A stretch of DNA of 46,489 nt from Erysipelotrichaceae bacterium. Its GTDB lineage: Bacteria; Bacillota_I; Bacilli_A; Erysipelotrichales; Erysipelotrichaceae. Positions 24,180 to 34,300 of this stretch are shown here, piece after piece. Made by a program: the position numbers and the translations under genes. The number at the start of each line of letters is the position of its first letter. The first letter of the stretch is position 1. A model generated the notes under the pieces. That model was not told where the DNA came from. It did not search any database and saw only the letters and a list, made by a program, of their open reading frames with translations. The stretch is taken from the NCBI GenBank assembly GCA_017432545.1, contig JAFRJA010000204.1, forward strand, positions 1-46,489. The letters are read 5' to 3'.

Positions 24180-25649
24180 ATGGAAAAATACATCTTGGCA
24201 ATTGATCAGGGCACAACAAGTACCCGCGCCATTCTTTTTGATAAAGAACAGAACGTTGTAAAAGTAGCACAGAAAGAGATCACCAATTACTTCCCTGAAC
24301 CAGGCTGGGTCGAACAGGATGCCAACGAGATCTGGCTTTCGACCTTGTCGGTTATCGCACAGATCTTTGACGGTGGTGAGATTGCTCCGAAACAGGTCGT
24401 TTCGATCGGAATCACTAATCAGCGTGAAACGACAGTCGTCTGGGATAAAGAAAGCGGCCTGCCGGTGTATCATGCGATCGTCTGGCAGTCTCGTCAGACT
24501 TCGGATATCGTAAATGAGTTCAAGGAAAAGGGTTATGAACCGCTGATCAAGGAAAAGACAGGACTCGTTCTGGACCCGTATTTTTCTGCTTCCAAGATCA
24601 AATGGATCTTAGATCATGTCAAAGGGGCCAGAGAAAATGAGAATCTGATCTTCGGTACGATCGATACTTTCTTGCTTTGGAAGTTTACCTGCGGCCAGAT
24701 CCATGCGACGGATGTGACAAATGCTTCAAGAACGTTATTGTTCAATATCAATACTTTGAACTGGGACAAGGAACTGCTTGATCTGTTTGGGGTCCCGGAG
24801 AGGATGTTACCTGAGATCAAGGATACTTCAGGGGTCTTCGGTTATATCGACCCGCGTCACTTCTTCAATCAGACCTGTCCTATCACAAGCCTTGTCGGTG
24901 ACCAGCAGGCTGCCTTATTCGGCGAATCCTGTTTTGAAAAATCAAATGTCAAGAATACCTATGGAACCGGCGGCTTTATCTTAGTCAACACCGGTGATGA
25001 GGCCATAATTTCGCGTTATGGCTTGCTTTCAACGGTAGCTTGGAAGATCGGCGATGAAGTCAAATATGCTTTAGAAGGTTCGATCTTTGTTTCCGGTTCT
25101 CTGATCCAATGGCTAAGGGACGAGATGCAGTTTTTCACTAATGCCAAAGACTCGGAAACGATTGCAGAAACGGTCGCTGATTCCGGTGGAGTCGTGGTAG
25201 TTCCGGCCTTTACGGGTCTTGGTGCGCCGTACTGGAATGATAAATGTAAAGGGGCGATCTTCGGTCTGACCAGGGGTACCAGCAGGGCTCACATCACCAG
25301 AGCCTGTATCGAGTCCATGGCTTATCAGTCTAAGGATCTTATCAAGGTCATGGAAGAAGATCTGCAGGAAAAGATCCCTTACATCAAGGTCGATGGTGGG
25401 GCCAGTGTCAATAAACTTCTGGTCCAGTTCCAGTCCGATATCCTGGAGATGCCGGTCATCCGTCCGGTCCTGGCTGAGACGACCGCTTTAGGTGCCGCCA
25501 GACTTGCGGGCTTGGCTGTCGGTTTCTACAACAGAGAAGATTTCAAGGATGAAAAAAGTGAAATCTATGAGCCTAAGATGGATAAGGAAGAAGTCGACAG
25601 ATTATATAATCGCTGGCTTAAGGCCATTGAGGCGGCGCAGGCCTTTTAA
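24180..25649 (+). CDS. glpK: Glycerol kinase
   Basis: Phosphorylates glycerol to sn-glycerol 3-phosphate. The 489-aa protein starts at the ATG at 24180, about 11 nt after AGGAG; nine extra in-frame codons upstream would run into the ribosome site. Family motifs are DQGTTSTRA near the N-terminus, NQRETTVVWD, WQSRQT, FSASKIKWILDH, YGTGGF and GGASVN. It has no neighbouring glpF or glpO/glpD, so uptake and oxidation genes must lie elsewhere. Glycerol-3-phosphate could feed glycolipid synthesis (inference). Confidence 0.96.
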   Translation: MEKYILAIDQGTTSTRAILFDKEQNVVKVAQKEITNYFPEPGWVEQDANEIWLSTLSVIAQIFDGGEIAPKQVVSIGITNQRETTVVWDKESGLPVYHAIVWQSRQTSDIVNEFKEKGYEPLIKEKTGLVLDPYFSASKIKWILDHVKGARENENLIFGTIDTFLLWKFTCGQIHATDVTNASRTLLFNINTLNWDKELLDLFGVPERMLPEIKDTSGVFGYIDPRHFFNQTCPITSLVGDQQAALFGESCFEKSNVKNTYGTGGFILVNTGDEAIISRYGLLSTVAWKIGDEVKYALEGSIFVSGSLIQWLRDEMQFFTNAKDSETIAETVADSGGVVVVPAFTGLGAPYWNDKCKGAIFGLTRGTSRAHITRACIESMAYQSKDLIKVMEEDLQEKIPYIKVDGGASVNKLLVQFQSDILEMPVIRPVLAETTALGAARLAGLAVGFYNREDFKDEKSEIYEPKMDKEEVDRLYNRWLKAIEAAQAF

Positions 25650-25654
25650 CAGCT

Positions 25655-26281
25655 ATGAAAGTGTTGATCATAAACGGCAGTCCGCATCATAGCGGTGCCA
25701 CCTATACAGCTCTGCATGAAGTGGAAAAGATCCTGAATCAGGAAGATATTGAGACGATCTGGATCAATGTGCCACATGATATTTCTTCCTGCTTGGATTG
25801 TGACTACTGTAATTCTTCAAAGAAAGGATGCATCAAAAACGATATCGTCAATGAGACTTATCCGCTTCTTGATGAGTGTGACGGCTTACTTGTCGGCACG
25901 CCGGTCTATTATGGCGGTGTAAACGGGTCTTTGACCTCATATCTGGATCGGCTGTTTGCCTCTTATCCGAATAAAAGAACTTTGAATATGAAAGCGGCAG
26001 CGGCTATTTCCAATTCCAGAAGAGCCGGCAATATGACCAGCAATGATGCCTTACACAGATTCTTTTCGATCTCAGGCATGGCCATAATAACTTCTACCTA
26101 CTGGAACGACAGTCATGGCAATACGCCTGAAGAAGTACAGGAAGATGAAGAGGGCTTGCAGACTATGAGAAATCTCGGCCGCAATATGGCTTATTATCTG
26201 AAAATGAGAAAACTGGCCAAAGAAAAAGACCTGGCTGAACCGCAGATAGAAAAGGGAATACATACCAATTTCGTAAGATAA
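25655..26281 (+). CDS. NAD(P)H-dependent FMN reductase / iron-sulfur flavoprotein-like
   Basis: A flavodoxin-fold protein of 208 aa with an FMN phosphate loop NGSPHHSGATYTAL near residue 7 and the GTPVYYGGVNGSLTSYLDR flavin site. Between them is a compact cysteine cluster (SSCLDCDYC, then GC) resembling the [4Fe-4S] motif of Isf-type iron-sulfur flavoproteins, with Cys spacing x2, x2, x6. Likely a small-molecule or quinone reductase. It begins 5 nt after glpK without a clear ribosome site, so it may rely on coupling to glpK translation. Confidence 0.8.
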   Translation: MKVLIINGSPHHSGATYTALHEVEKILNQEDIETIWINVPHDISSCLDCDYCNSSKKGCIKNDIVNETYPLLDECDGLLVGTPVYYGGVNGSLTSYLDRLFASYPNKRTLNMKAAAAISNSRRAGNMTSNDALHRFFSISGMAIITSTYWNDSHGNTPEEVQEDEEGLQTMRNLGRNMAYYLKMRKLAKEKDLAEPQIEKGIHTNFVR

Positions 26282-26285
26282 AAAA

Positions 26286-26314
26286 ATAACGATCTGAGCA
26301 ATCAGATCGTTAAC
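26286..26314. terminator. Bidirectional terminator overlapping the sirtuin stop codon
   Basis: A 10-bp stem (AACGATCTGA at 26288-26297 with TCAGATCGTT at 26302-26311) and 4-nt loop. On the minus strand a T-run follows. The sirtuin stop codon (26302-26304) and its last codons lie inside the hairpin. Confidence 0.85.
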
Positions 26315-27009
26315 TGTTTAAAGGTCTTAACCAGATCATCGTGGATGACGATATCGCATTCGGAATCGTAACCCGTTGCATCTCTGTTGATGATGGCCAA
26401 TGTATCGCCAGGGAAGTAGCGGATGAAGCTGGCAGCAGGGTAGACGACCAAAGAAGTACCGCAAACGACTAAGAGGTCGCAAGAAGCGATCGCTCTGATC
26501 GCATCGGAGATCGTCTGTTCATCAAGCCCTTCTTCATAGAGCACGACATCAGGTTTGACGATCGCACCGCATTTATCGCAATAAGGTACGCCGTCTGATT
26601 TGATAATATAGTCAAGATCAAAGAATTTGTGACAGCGTGTGCAGTAGTTGCGAAGGATCGAACCGTGCAGTTCATAGACTTTCTTTGAACCGGCCGCCTG
26701 ATGTAAGCCATCAATGTTCTGAGTGACAACACTGACGTCTTTTTTTTCCTGGAGTTTGGCAATGAACTCGTGAGCGTAGTTTGGCTTGGCATCCGGGTAG
26801 ATCATCTTTTCCTTGTAGAATTCATAGAAAAGTTCCGGATCATTTTCAAAGAAGGTATGCGAAAGCATTTCTTCCGCTCTGTAGACGTTTTTGTATAAGC
26901 CTGTTGCCGAGCGGAAATCAGGGATTCCGGAGGCTGTAGACATACCGGCTCCGGAAAAGAAAACGATACTGTGGGCCTTATCGATGGCATTTTGTAATTG
27001 TTTTATCAT
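26302..27009 (-). CDS. NAD-dependent protein deacylase (sirtuin)
   Basis: Sir2-family enzyme of 235 aa that removes acyl groups from lysines using NAD+. Motifs: GAGMSTASGIPDFRS (NAD loop, 20-34), TQNIDGLHQAAG (97-107), catalytic His115 in ELHGS, and a structural zinc set Cys123, Cys126, Cys144, Cys147. GTSLVVYPAA completes the NAD pocket. It resembles bacterial class U/III sirtuins. No ribosome site; the -10 box is 8 nt from the ATG. Divergent from the FMN riboswitch. Confidence 0.94.
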   Translation of the reverse strand: MIKQLQNAIDKAHSIVFFSGAGMSTASGIPDFRSATGLYKNVYRAEEMLSHTFFENDPELFYEFYKEKMIYPDAKPNYAHEFIAKLQEKKDVSVVTQNIDGLHQAAGSKKVYELHGSILRNYCTRCHKFFDLDYIIKSDGVPYCDKCGAIVKPDVVLYEEGLDEQTISDAIRAIASCDLLVVCGTSLVVYPAASFIRYFPGDTLAIINRDATGYDSECDIVIHDDLVKTFKQLTI

Positions 27010-27017
27010 ATAACTTT

Positions 27018-27023
27018 ATTTTA
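27018..27023 (-). promoter_or_regulatory. -10 box giving a ~2-nt sirtuin leader
   Basis: TAAAAT lies 8 nt before the ATG, so the mRNA would have at most about two leader bases. No Shine-Dalgarno sequence fits. Confidence 0.45.
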
Positions 27024-27054
27024 CACCTATGTGATGTTATTATTCAGCTATAGA

Positions 27055-27157
27055 AACATCAGGGCAAAGTGAAATTCTTTGACCGGCGGTAGACCCCGCG
27101 AGCTTAAGCAGAACCTGTGTGATTCAGGTGGCGACTGTACAGTCAGGATGAGAGAGG
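27055..27157 (+). ncRNA. FMN riboswitch (RFN element)
   Basis: Shows the conserved RFN segments in order: AGGGCAAAGTGAAATTC, GACCGGCGGTAGACCCCGCGAGC (split by a short helix), GATTCAGGTGGCGAC, GTACAGTCAGGATGAGAGA. P1 can form between CATC at 27057 and GATG at 27147. No terminator stem lies between the aptamer and the gene. The likely control is translational, since the AGAGG ribosome site (27153-27157) directly follows P1. Confidence 0.95.
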
Positions 27158-27166
27158 TTTTTTATT

Positions 27167-27763
27167 TTGAAAGAATATCTTACTTTAAAAAATATCAGCG
27201 TTGTAGCTATTTTAGGAGCTCTTGGTGCAGCACTTATGCTGTTTGATTTTCCGATTTTTGTCGCTCCGAGCTTCTATAAGTTTGATTTAGGCGATCTGCC
27301 TTGCCTGCTCGGTGCTTTTGCTTTAGGCCCGGTTGGCGCGTTCTTCATTCAGGTCATAAAAATTCTGGTCAAGCTGCTGCTCAAGCCGACCAGTACGGCT
27401 TTTGTCGGTGAGTTTGCGGCCTTTATCTGTTCAACTGCATATTGCGTTTCTGCAGCCAACATCTATCAGTTCAATAAGACCCGTAAGACAGCAATAATTG
27501 CCATGATCGTCGGTTCTTTGTTCATGACTATCATTTCATGTCTTGCAAATTACTTTATCATCATTCCGGCCTATGTAAAAATGTATAATATTCCATTGGA
27601 GACGATAATCTCCATGGGCCAGGCGATCTTCCCGATCATCAAGGATAAACTGGGCTTTGTTTTATGTTGCGTATTGCCGTTCAATCTGATCAAAGCACTT
27701 ATCATCGATGTTCTGACCTTTGTTTTATACAAGCACATTTCACCGCTGCTTAAAGCAAAATAA
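27167..27763 (+). CDS. ribU: Riboflavin ECF transporter S component
   Basis: A 198-aa membrane protein of the ECF substrate-binding (S) type with about six hydrophobic segments. FPIFVAPSFYKFDLGDLPCLLGAFALGP matches the riboflavin-specific RibU family, as does the position under an FMN riboswitch. It imports riboflavin together with a shared EcfAA'T module encoded elsewhere. The start is a TTG, 9 nt after the AGAGG site; no ATG is available before well into the first membrane helix. Confidence 0.93.
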   Translation: MKEYLTLKNISVVAILGALGAALMLFDFPIFVAPSFYKFDLGDLPCLLGAFALGPVGAFFIQVIKILVKLLLKPTSTAFVGEFAAFICSTAYCVSAANIYQFNKTRKTAIIAMIVGSLFMTIISCLANYFIIIPAYVKMYNIPLETIISMGQAIFPIIKDKLGFVLCCVLPFNLIKALIIDVLTFVLYKHISPLLKAK

Positions 27764-27770
27764 CAGTTAA

Positions 27771-27799
27771 AAACGCCGTAATTAACGGTGTTTCTTTTA
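27771..27799 (+). terminator. Terminator after ribU
   Basis: A 9-bp stem (27771-27779 with 27785-27793, one G-T pair) followed by CTTTT. Confidence 0.8.
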
Positions 27800-27832
27800 A
27801 TAAAAATATTTGTTTATCTTTATTTTTATATA

Positions 27833-27841
27833 TGTTATAAT
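27833..27841 (+). promoter_or_regulatory. Extended -10 promoter of the acidic protein/cmk/der operon
   Basis: TGT plus consensus TATAAT with a weak TTTATC -35 at 17 bp. The leader is about 20 nt and holds GGAGG (27858-27862) at good spacing from ATG 27870. Confidence 0.65.
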
Positions 27842-27869
27842 TGTTTGGTAAAAATTTGGAGGTTTTTAT

Positions 27870-29279
27870 ATGCCTAGATTGACAAGAACACAGAAGTTTG
27901 CAGACCTCAGAGATTCTCTTGCAAACGACAGAGAACCTTCTTTATCAACAAAAGACCTTTCTGATTATGAAAATAAATTATCAAATATTTCTGATCAGTT
28001 ATCAAATAACGAAACGGTTAAAGAATCGGTAAACAAGGCTCCGCAGACGATAAAAGAAGAAACAGATCCAAAATATATCTGGACCAGTTTTCAGGAACCA
28101 AAGACAAATCCGGTAGATGAGCTGGTAGATACGATCAGAGACAGAGAATTTGAAAAGACACTGACTCAGACCAGCACTTTCAACAGCATTCAGGAATTCC
28201 CTACGGAAAAGACAGTTGATTCGCTTGTTGAAGAATTCAAGGTCGAAGATCTCGGCAAAGACTCCAACGTCGCAGAAAAAACAGCCAATGATGAACCAAT
28301 GATCAAGACTAAACCGGTACCGAATATCGATTTTATGATCGATGACATCCTGGCCAGCAATTCATCAACTTATAATACGGATAGTAATGTTAAAGAACCT
28401 CGGCAGGTTCAAGCTGAACCTGTTCAGGAAGTTAATCCATTCCTGGAAGATGTTATGGGTACTCAGCAGAACAGTGAACCTGCAGTTCAGGAAACTGAAG
28501 AATTCGAAGAAGAAGAAAGACAGGTCGTAGAAGATACACCTGCTGAAGAAATTAGCGATAATCGTGCGGCTGATCACGTTGATGTTTTCAACGATTACAT
28601 CGATCAGACGATCAACGAAGTCAGTGCCTATAACAAGCGCAATGGTGAAACCACGATCAGTGATCTTACCAGTAATATGGTCAATGAGATCAGGCATCAT
28701 GTCGAACCGCAATACACAAGACCGGTGGTTGAAGAAGCCGTGATCGAAGAACCGGTGATTGAGGAAGCGATCGTTGAACAAGAGAATACAGTAAGCGATG
28801 CAGAATTCTCCAATACCGTTTCGATGGAGATCAGTAAGATCATGGATGAGATCTCAACGATCGAGCCAAGCAGAGAGAACGAAGTAGAATATACATACAA
28901 TGAACCGGAAGATCCTCAGCAGTATATAGATGCACCGGATGAGATCGAAGAAGTTGATGAAACCGATGTCGTCGAAGAAGAATATATTGAGGAACATCCT
29001 GTTCTGGCCAAGGCCATTGAAGAAGAAAAAGAAGAAGAAGTTGTCGAAATAAAGAATCTTAAGGAACTGGAGGCTGAACCGGTTAAACAGACCGGAACTA
29101 TTTCCAACACCATTCCTTTTGTTGTAGCTACGGAAGAAGAAGATGTCGTTGACGAAGATGATGAAGATGAAGGTTCCAATACGATCCTCAATATCATCTT
29201 GGTCGTACTGATCATCGTCTTGGTTGCTGTACTGGGTCTGATCATCTTCTATATCCTGAAGACTAAAGGAATTATCTGA
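27870..29279 (+). CDS. Acidic, mostly disordered protein with C-terminal membrane anchor (unknown function)
   Basis: I recognise no family. The 469-aa protein starts with a short basic segment (PRLTRTQKFADLRDSL). A long Glu/Asp-rich, low-complexity region follows, with near-repeats such as VVEEAVIEEPVIEEAIVE and EEEKEEEVVE. One hydrophobic helix (about 438-464, IILVVLIIVLVAVLGLIIFYIL) ends in KTKGII. No signal peptide, so the acidic part should face the cytoplasm as a tail-anchored protein. It is first in an operon with cmk and der (1-nt overlap with cmk). A scaffold linking the membrane to division or ribosome assembly factors is conceivable but unsupported. Confidence 0.75.
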   Translation: MPRLTRTQKFADLRDSLANDREPSLSTKDLSDYENKLSNISDQLSNNETVKESVNKAPQTIKEETDPKYIWTSFQEPKTNPVDELVDTIRDREFEKTLTQTSTFNSIQEFPTEKTVDSLVEEFKVEDLGKDSNVAEKTANDEPMIKTKPVPNIDFMIDDILASNSSTYNTDSNVKEPRQVQAEPVQEVNPFLEDVMGTQQNSEPAVQETEEFEEEERQVVEDTPAEEISDNRAADHVDVFNDYIDQTINEVSAYNKRNGETTISDLTSNMVNEIRHHVEPQYTRPVVEEAVIEEPVIEEAIVEQENTVSDAEFSNTVSMEISKIMDEISTIEPSRENEVEYTYNEPEDPQQYIDAPDEIEEVDETDVVEEEYIEEHPVLAKAIEEEKEEEVVEIKNLKELEAEPVKQTGTISNTIPFVVATEEEDVVDEDDEDEGSNTILNIILVVLIIVLVAVLGLIIFYILKTKGII

Positions 29280-29941
29280 TGAAGTTCAATATCGCAATAG
29301 ACGGACCAAGTGCCGCCGGCAAATCCACGATCGCGGATATTCTGGCGGAAAGACTGGGTTATAATCACCTGGATACCGGAGCGATGTATCGGGCCGTGGC
29401 TTATCAGTCGCTCAAGAAAGATATTTCGACTGATGATGAAGAAGCTATCGTCAGGATGATCGAAGATATGGATCTTGAGATGACGATCGACGGAAGAGTG
29501 ATTCTGGAAAAGGAAGATATTTCCGATAAGATCAGAACCGATGAGATCTCGATGCGAGCTTCCGATGTCTCGAAACTGGCCGGTTGCCGCAAGGCCTTGG
29601 TGGCTATGCAGCAGAGGATCTGTGCTGAAGGCGGTTATATCCTTGATGGCCGTGATATCGGGACCGTTGTGCTCAAAGATGCACCGGTCAAGATCTATAT
29701 GGTCGCTTCGGCTGAAGCCAGAGCACAAAGAAGAGTATTACAGAATAAGGAAAAAGGCCTTGATGCCGATTATGATAAGATCCTGGCTGATATTCAGGCC
29801 AGAGACTATCAGGATATGCATCGCGAAGTATCGCCGTTAACTAAAGCGGAAGATGCCGTAGAAGTCGACACATCTGATATGAGTATCGTAGAAGTGGTCG
29901 ACTGGGCCTTGAACCTGATCAAAGAAAAAACTGGAGAATAA
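29279..29941 (+). CDS. cmk: Cytidylate kinase
   Basis: Phosphorylates CMP/dCMP. 220 aa, with P-loop [10 protein letters not shown] (7-16), the [11 protein letters not shown] motif that contacts the substrate, and the [10 protein letters not shown] block. It is translationally coupled to the upstream acidic protein and 1 nt ahead of der; cmk-der adjacency is common in Bacillota. Confidence 0.96.
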   Translation: MKFNIAIDGPSAAGKSTIADILAERLGYNHLDTGAMYRAVAYQSLKKDISTDDEEAIVRMIEDMDLEMTIDGRVILEKEDISDKIRTDEISMRASDVSKLAGCRKALVAMQQRICAEGGYILDGRDIGTVVLKDAPVKIYMVASAEARAQRRVLQNKEKGLDADYDKILADIQARDYQDMHREVSPLTKAEDAVEVDTSDMSIVEVVDWALNLIKEKTGE

Positions 29942-29942
29942 A

Positions 29943-31253
29943 ATGATAGATGGAACTGTCGCAATCGTTGGTAGACCCAATGTCGGTAAGTCGACAGTTT
30001 TTAATCGCATTCTGGAACAGCGTCTTTCGATCGTGGAAGACACACCTGGTGTGACCAGAGATCGTATCTATGGCGAATGTGAGTGGTTGTCTAAGACTTA
30101 TCGCCTGATCGATACCGGCGGTATTCAGATCGAAGATGTGCCGTTTCAGAAAGAGATAAATGCCCAAGTCGATATCGCCATTGAAGAAGCGGATGTCATC
30201 GTTTTTCTGGTGGATGGCAGAAGTGGCTTGAGCAGTGATGATGAATATATCGCCAGACTCCTGCAGAAGAGTAAGAAGCCGGTCGTTTTAGCCGTAAACA
30301 AGATCGATGATATCTCGATGATCAATAATATCTATGAGTATTATGCCTTAGGTGTCGGGGATCCGATCGCTGTCTCAGGCGTTCATGGCATAGGTATCGG
30401 TGATCTGCTTGATAAGGTCGTTGAACTGATGCCGGAAAAGAATATCGAAGAATATGAAGACATGATCAGATTTGCGATCATCGGCCGTCCTAATGTCGGA
30501 AAATCATCTTTGACCAACGCTTTTCTCAAACAGGATAGAGTAATTGTTTCCGATATCGAAGGAACGACCAGAGATGCGATCGATACTGTTTTTACCTATA
30601 ACGATAAGAATTATGTCGTCGTCGATACGGCCGGGATCCGCAAAAGAGGAAAGATCTACGAATCGGTAGAAAAATATGCAGTATTAAGAGCTAAGAGCGC
30701 CATTGAAAGAAGTGATCTGGCTTTGGTAGTCCTTGATGGTTCGACCGGTATTATCGAACAGGATAAACATGTTGCGGGATTGGCTCATGAGGCCAAAAAA
30801 GGTGTGATCATTGTCTACAATAAATGGGATCTTGTCGATAAAGATGAAAAGACGATGGCCAATATCACCAAGGAGATCCGCAAACAGTTTGTCTATCTGG
30901 ATTACGCACCGATCGCTTTTACTTCCGCCAAGGAAGGAAAAAGGGTAGAAACATTATTACCACTGATCGATCTGGTCTATGAGAATCTCAACAAAAGGAT
31001 CAAGACCAATGTGCTCAACGAAGTCATACTGGATGCGCAGATGGCTAATCCTGCCAAACCGCATAATGGCAAGAAATTAAAAATATACTACGCATCTCAG
31101 GTATCAAGTGCACCATGTACGATCGTATTATTTGTCAATGATCCGGAACTGATGCATTTCTCTTATGAAAGATATATTGAAAATAAACTTCGGGAAGCTT
31201 TCGGTTTTGAGGGCGTACCGATCCAGATAGTCTGCAGGAAAAGATCTGAATGA
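29943..31253 (+). CDS. der: Ribosome biogenesis GTPase Der (EngA)
   Basis: Tandem GTPase needed for 50S ribosome assembly. 436 aa with two complete G domains: first [21 protein letters not shown] and NKID; second GRPNVGKSS near residue 181, EGTTRDA, DTAG and NKWD. A KH-like domain forms the C-terminus. Third gene of the operon, closed by a hairpin directly after the stop. Confidence 0.97.
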   Translation: MIDGTVAIVGRPNVGKSTVFNRILEQRLSIVEDTPGVTRDRIYGECEWLSKTYRLIDTGGIQIEDVPFQKEINAQVDIAIEEADVIVFLVDGRSGLSSDDEYIARLLQKSKKPVVLAVNKIDDISMINNIYEYYALGVGDPIAVSGVHGIGIGDLLDKVVELMPEKNIEEYEDMIRFAIIGRPNVGKSSLTNAFLKQDRVIVSDIEGTTRDAIDTVFTYNDKNYVVVDTAGIRKRGKIYESVEKYAVLRAKSAIERSDLALVVLDGSTGIIEQDKHVAGLAHEAKKGVIIVYNKWDLVDKDEKTMANITKEIRKQFVYLDYAPIAFTSAKEGKRVETLLPLIDLVYENLNKRIKTNVLNEVILDAQMANPAKPHNGKKLKIYYASQVSSAPCTIVLFVNDPELMHFSYERYIENKLREAFGFEGVPIQIVCRKRSE

Positions 31254-31275
31254 AAAGGCGAGTGATCGCCTTTTA
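31253..31275 (+). terminator. Terminator after der
   Basis: A 9-bp stem (31253-31261 with 31266-31274) beginning in the last base of the der stop codon, loop GTGA, ending in TTTT. Confidence 0.75.
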
Positions 31276-31296
31276 AAATTATTTGTTATTCAAAAG

Positions 31297-31322
31297 AAAA
31301 GGACATTTTGACATGTCCTTTT
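31297..31322 (-). terminator. Terminator after the penicillin-binding protein gene
   Basis: A 10-bp perfect stem (31297-31306 with 31313-31322), 6-nt loop, with a T-rich tail on the minus strand. Confidence 0.8.
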
Positions 31323-31333
31323 GAAGTAATTGT

Positions 31334-34300
31334 TTATCCGGCCGATAAGGCAATGCAGGATTGCGATGAAGAGGAGGATGTGGAAACACATACCGTAACT
31401 CTTGAACCGCCGATCTCTTCTGAAAAACTTGTTTCTTCCGTAGCGTTGACAATGGATTCACCGGTATCGGAAGTGATCGTGTAGAAGTATGGTGGTAAAG
31501 CACCACCGGAATAGATCGCTGTCCAGTGTGGGAACCAGATCGGTCCGGCTGCATAAGTAGTTTCGCCATAGACATTACTGCTTGACAGGTCACAGGCATC
31601 ACCCGTACAGAAGCCGCTTTCGCCGGCTCCGGTTCCAAATGTTACCCATACCGTTCCGCCATCATAGGCACCATTGAGGTTGGCAATACCACCATCAATG
31701 TATTTCTTGTGTTCTTTAGCATAATCCATAGCTTCATTGACTGTTCCAAGAGGATGATCAGCTAAAGCTTTCTTTGCGATATAACCTTTAACTGTCGGGT
31801 AGCCACCGCTTGGTTCAGCGTATGGATAAGCACCCTTGACATGCGTGATTTCCGTAACGCTGTCAGGCATCGCCAATGGAGTATATGGATCATAGGTTCC
31901 GGAATGATGAGTTTCCAGTTCCTGTAAAAGCTTGGTTACGATCTTGGACTTGGTGTTGTCCTGATATTCAGCAGTTGTGAAGTAGGCACCTTTTTCCAGC
32001 TTATCATATCCGGTCCAGCAGGAGATCGTGTATTTGTTTGTCTGCATGACCAGCCAGCTGTCCTTGGTCGCACCTTCCGGAATACCATATTCCAGTCCGG
32101 AATCGCCCCAGTCGGTCGTACCGGTCTTGCCATAGAGCGGATAATCGATATATCTCTTGCAATACCACATCAATGACGAGAAATTACCGGTCATGTTGTA
32201 TTCTTCAAGATAAGCAACCATCCAGGCTGTAGCATCAGAGATGATCTGCTTGCCGACTGTATCGGCAACAAAGTTTTCTCTGTTTTTGCCATTATAGACA
32301 ATGTAGTTGACACAATGCGGTCTGATATATTTACCGCCGTTCATGAACATCGCATGAGCACCGGCCAGTTGCAGTGGCGTGACCAGACAGCGGTTGCCGC
32401 CGATCGCAAACTGCAGGTCAAAGTCTGAATAATCAAACTTGAAGCCGATGGAATTCATATAATCAACAACGAAGTCTTCACTCTTTTCTTCGACAACGGC
32501 AGCCAGAGCCTGTACGGCCGGAGTGTTCTGCGAACGCCCCAGAGCTTCCGTCATCAGCATATCTCCGTGGTAGGCATGGTCATAATTGGAGATTAATACG
32601 TTACCATCATAGAGATAATATGGCTGATCGGTGAAGGTGTGCGAAGTCGCATAACCTAAGACATCGATACATAAGGCATAGTCGATGACCGGTTTGATCG
32701 ATGAACCGGGGTTGAGATAAGCAGAAGTGGCACGGTTGAACTGACGGGCTTCTTCATTTTCACCACGTCCGCCGCCCAGAGCTTCGATAGCGCCATTCTG
32801 GTTATCCATGACCACGATCGCACTCTGACAGAGTTCATTCGGGAATTCAATACCGACATACTCTTCTTCATTCTGCATGTCGTATACGTATTCCTGCATG
32901 TATGGATTCATATTGGTATAGATCTCCATACCGACGCGATATGGGCTTTCACCCGTTGTTTCTTCCACTTCATCGATTACCGCATCGATATAAGACTGAT
33001 ATTTCTCATTCAGTTCCGTAAAGCTGACATCGATTCCAACCAGCAGATCCTCAAGTCTTACTGATTTGGCCAGTTTCGCCTCAGCTTCACTGATATAACC
33101 GTGATCGACCATCAGATTGAGAACTTCGTTTCTTCTTTCCGTTCCGTTTTCCAGATATTCGATCTCCGGGTCGAGATAGCCGTTATCGTATTTGAATTTA
33201 TCGTTATACGGGTTGTAGGAGTTTGGAGAGTTGATCAGACCGGCCAGGAAGGCTGATTCAGTCAGGGTCAGATTTTTCGCATCCTTGCCGAAATAATACT
33301 GAGCCGCTTTCTGAACGCCACGGATATTATTGCCATAGTTGACCTTGTTGATATACATGGCAATGATCTCCTGCTTGGTGATCTCCGTCCTGTTTTCCAG
33401 TTCCAGGGCTAAGACGATCTCTTGCATTTTACGCTTGATACCGGACATACCTTCTCGAGCTGCGATAGTTGAATCCGCATCCGCATCGATAGAGAAGTAG
33501 GTGTTCTTGATCAGCTGCATCGTTATGGTTGAACCGCCCTGAGAGAAATCACGGGTCCTGACATTTTCCAGCGCTGCTTTAGTGAAACGCGGGATATCGA
33601 AACCGAAGTGTTCGAAGAAACGGGAGTCTTCGATCGCCAGGAAGGCATCGATCAGCGTATTAGGCATTTCTTCATAGCTGATGTTTTCACGCAGATACAT
33701 ACCCAATTCCATGATCTTGTTTCCTTCGGAATCATAGATCGTAGAGGAATCCGGGGCTACCAGATCTTCAACGACCAGGGTCGGTTTATCTTCACAAAGC
33801 TTAGCTGCAAATAAGAAGGCACCGATCACTGCTCCAAGGCAAGCCAGAAGGAACAGGCACATAAGTATCGCCATGATGAAGGTAAAGGTCTTGGCTTTCG
33901 GTCTTTCGGATCTGACCTTTTCGGATTTTACTTTATCCTTCTTGATCGTCAGTTTTTTGATCTTTTCCTTGAAGACCTTATCGATTTTTGCTTTATCTTC
34001 ATGAACTGTTTCGGAAACTGCCTGATGTTTTTTATCAAGCTGGACCTTAGCTTCAGCAAAGCCGATCGCTGCTTCAGCCTTTTCCGCTTCGATATTGTCT
34101 TTGATTTCCTCTGCTTTTTCGTTGAGTTCTTCTTTCTTTTCGCTAAGAAGTGCAGTGGCATCAGCTTTATCTTCTTCAAACTTGTCAGCGATCTCCTGAT
34201 GCTTTTCATCAAGCTGCACCTTAGCTTCCGACAAGCCAATGGCTGCTTCAGCCTTTTCCGCTTCGATATTGTCTTTTATCTCTTGCACATTTTCCGCAAG

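Noticed and set aside
28365..29245. Minus-strand frames opposite the acidic protein gene
   Set aside because: Low-complexity Ser/Thr or Phe-rich translations are the expected mirror of Glu/Asp/Val-rich codons; no ribosome sites.
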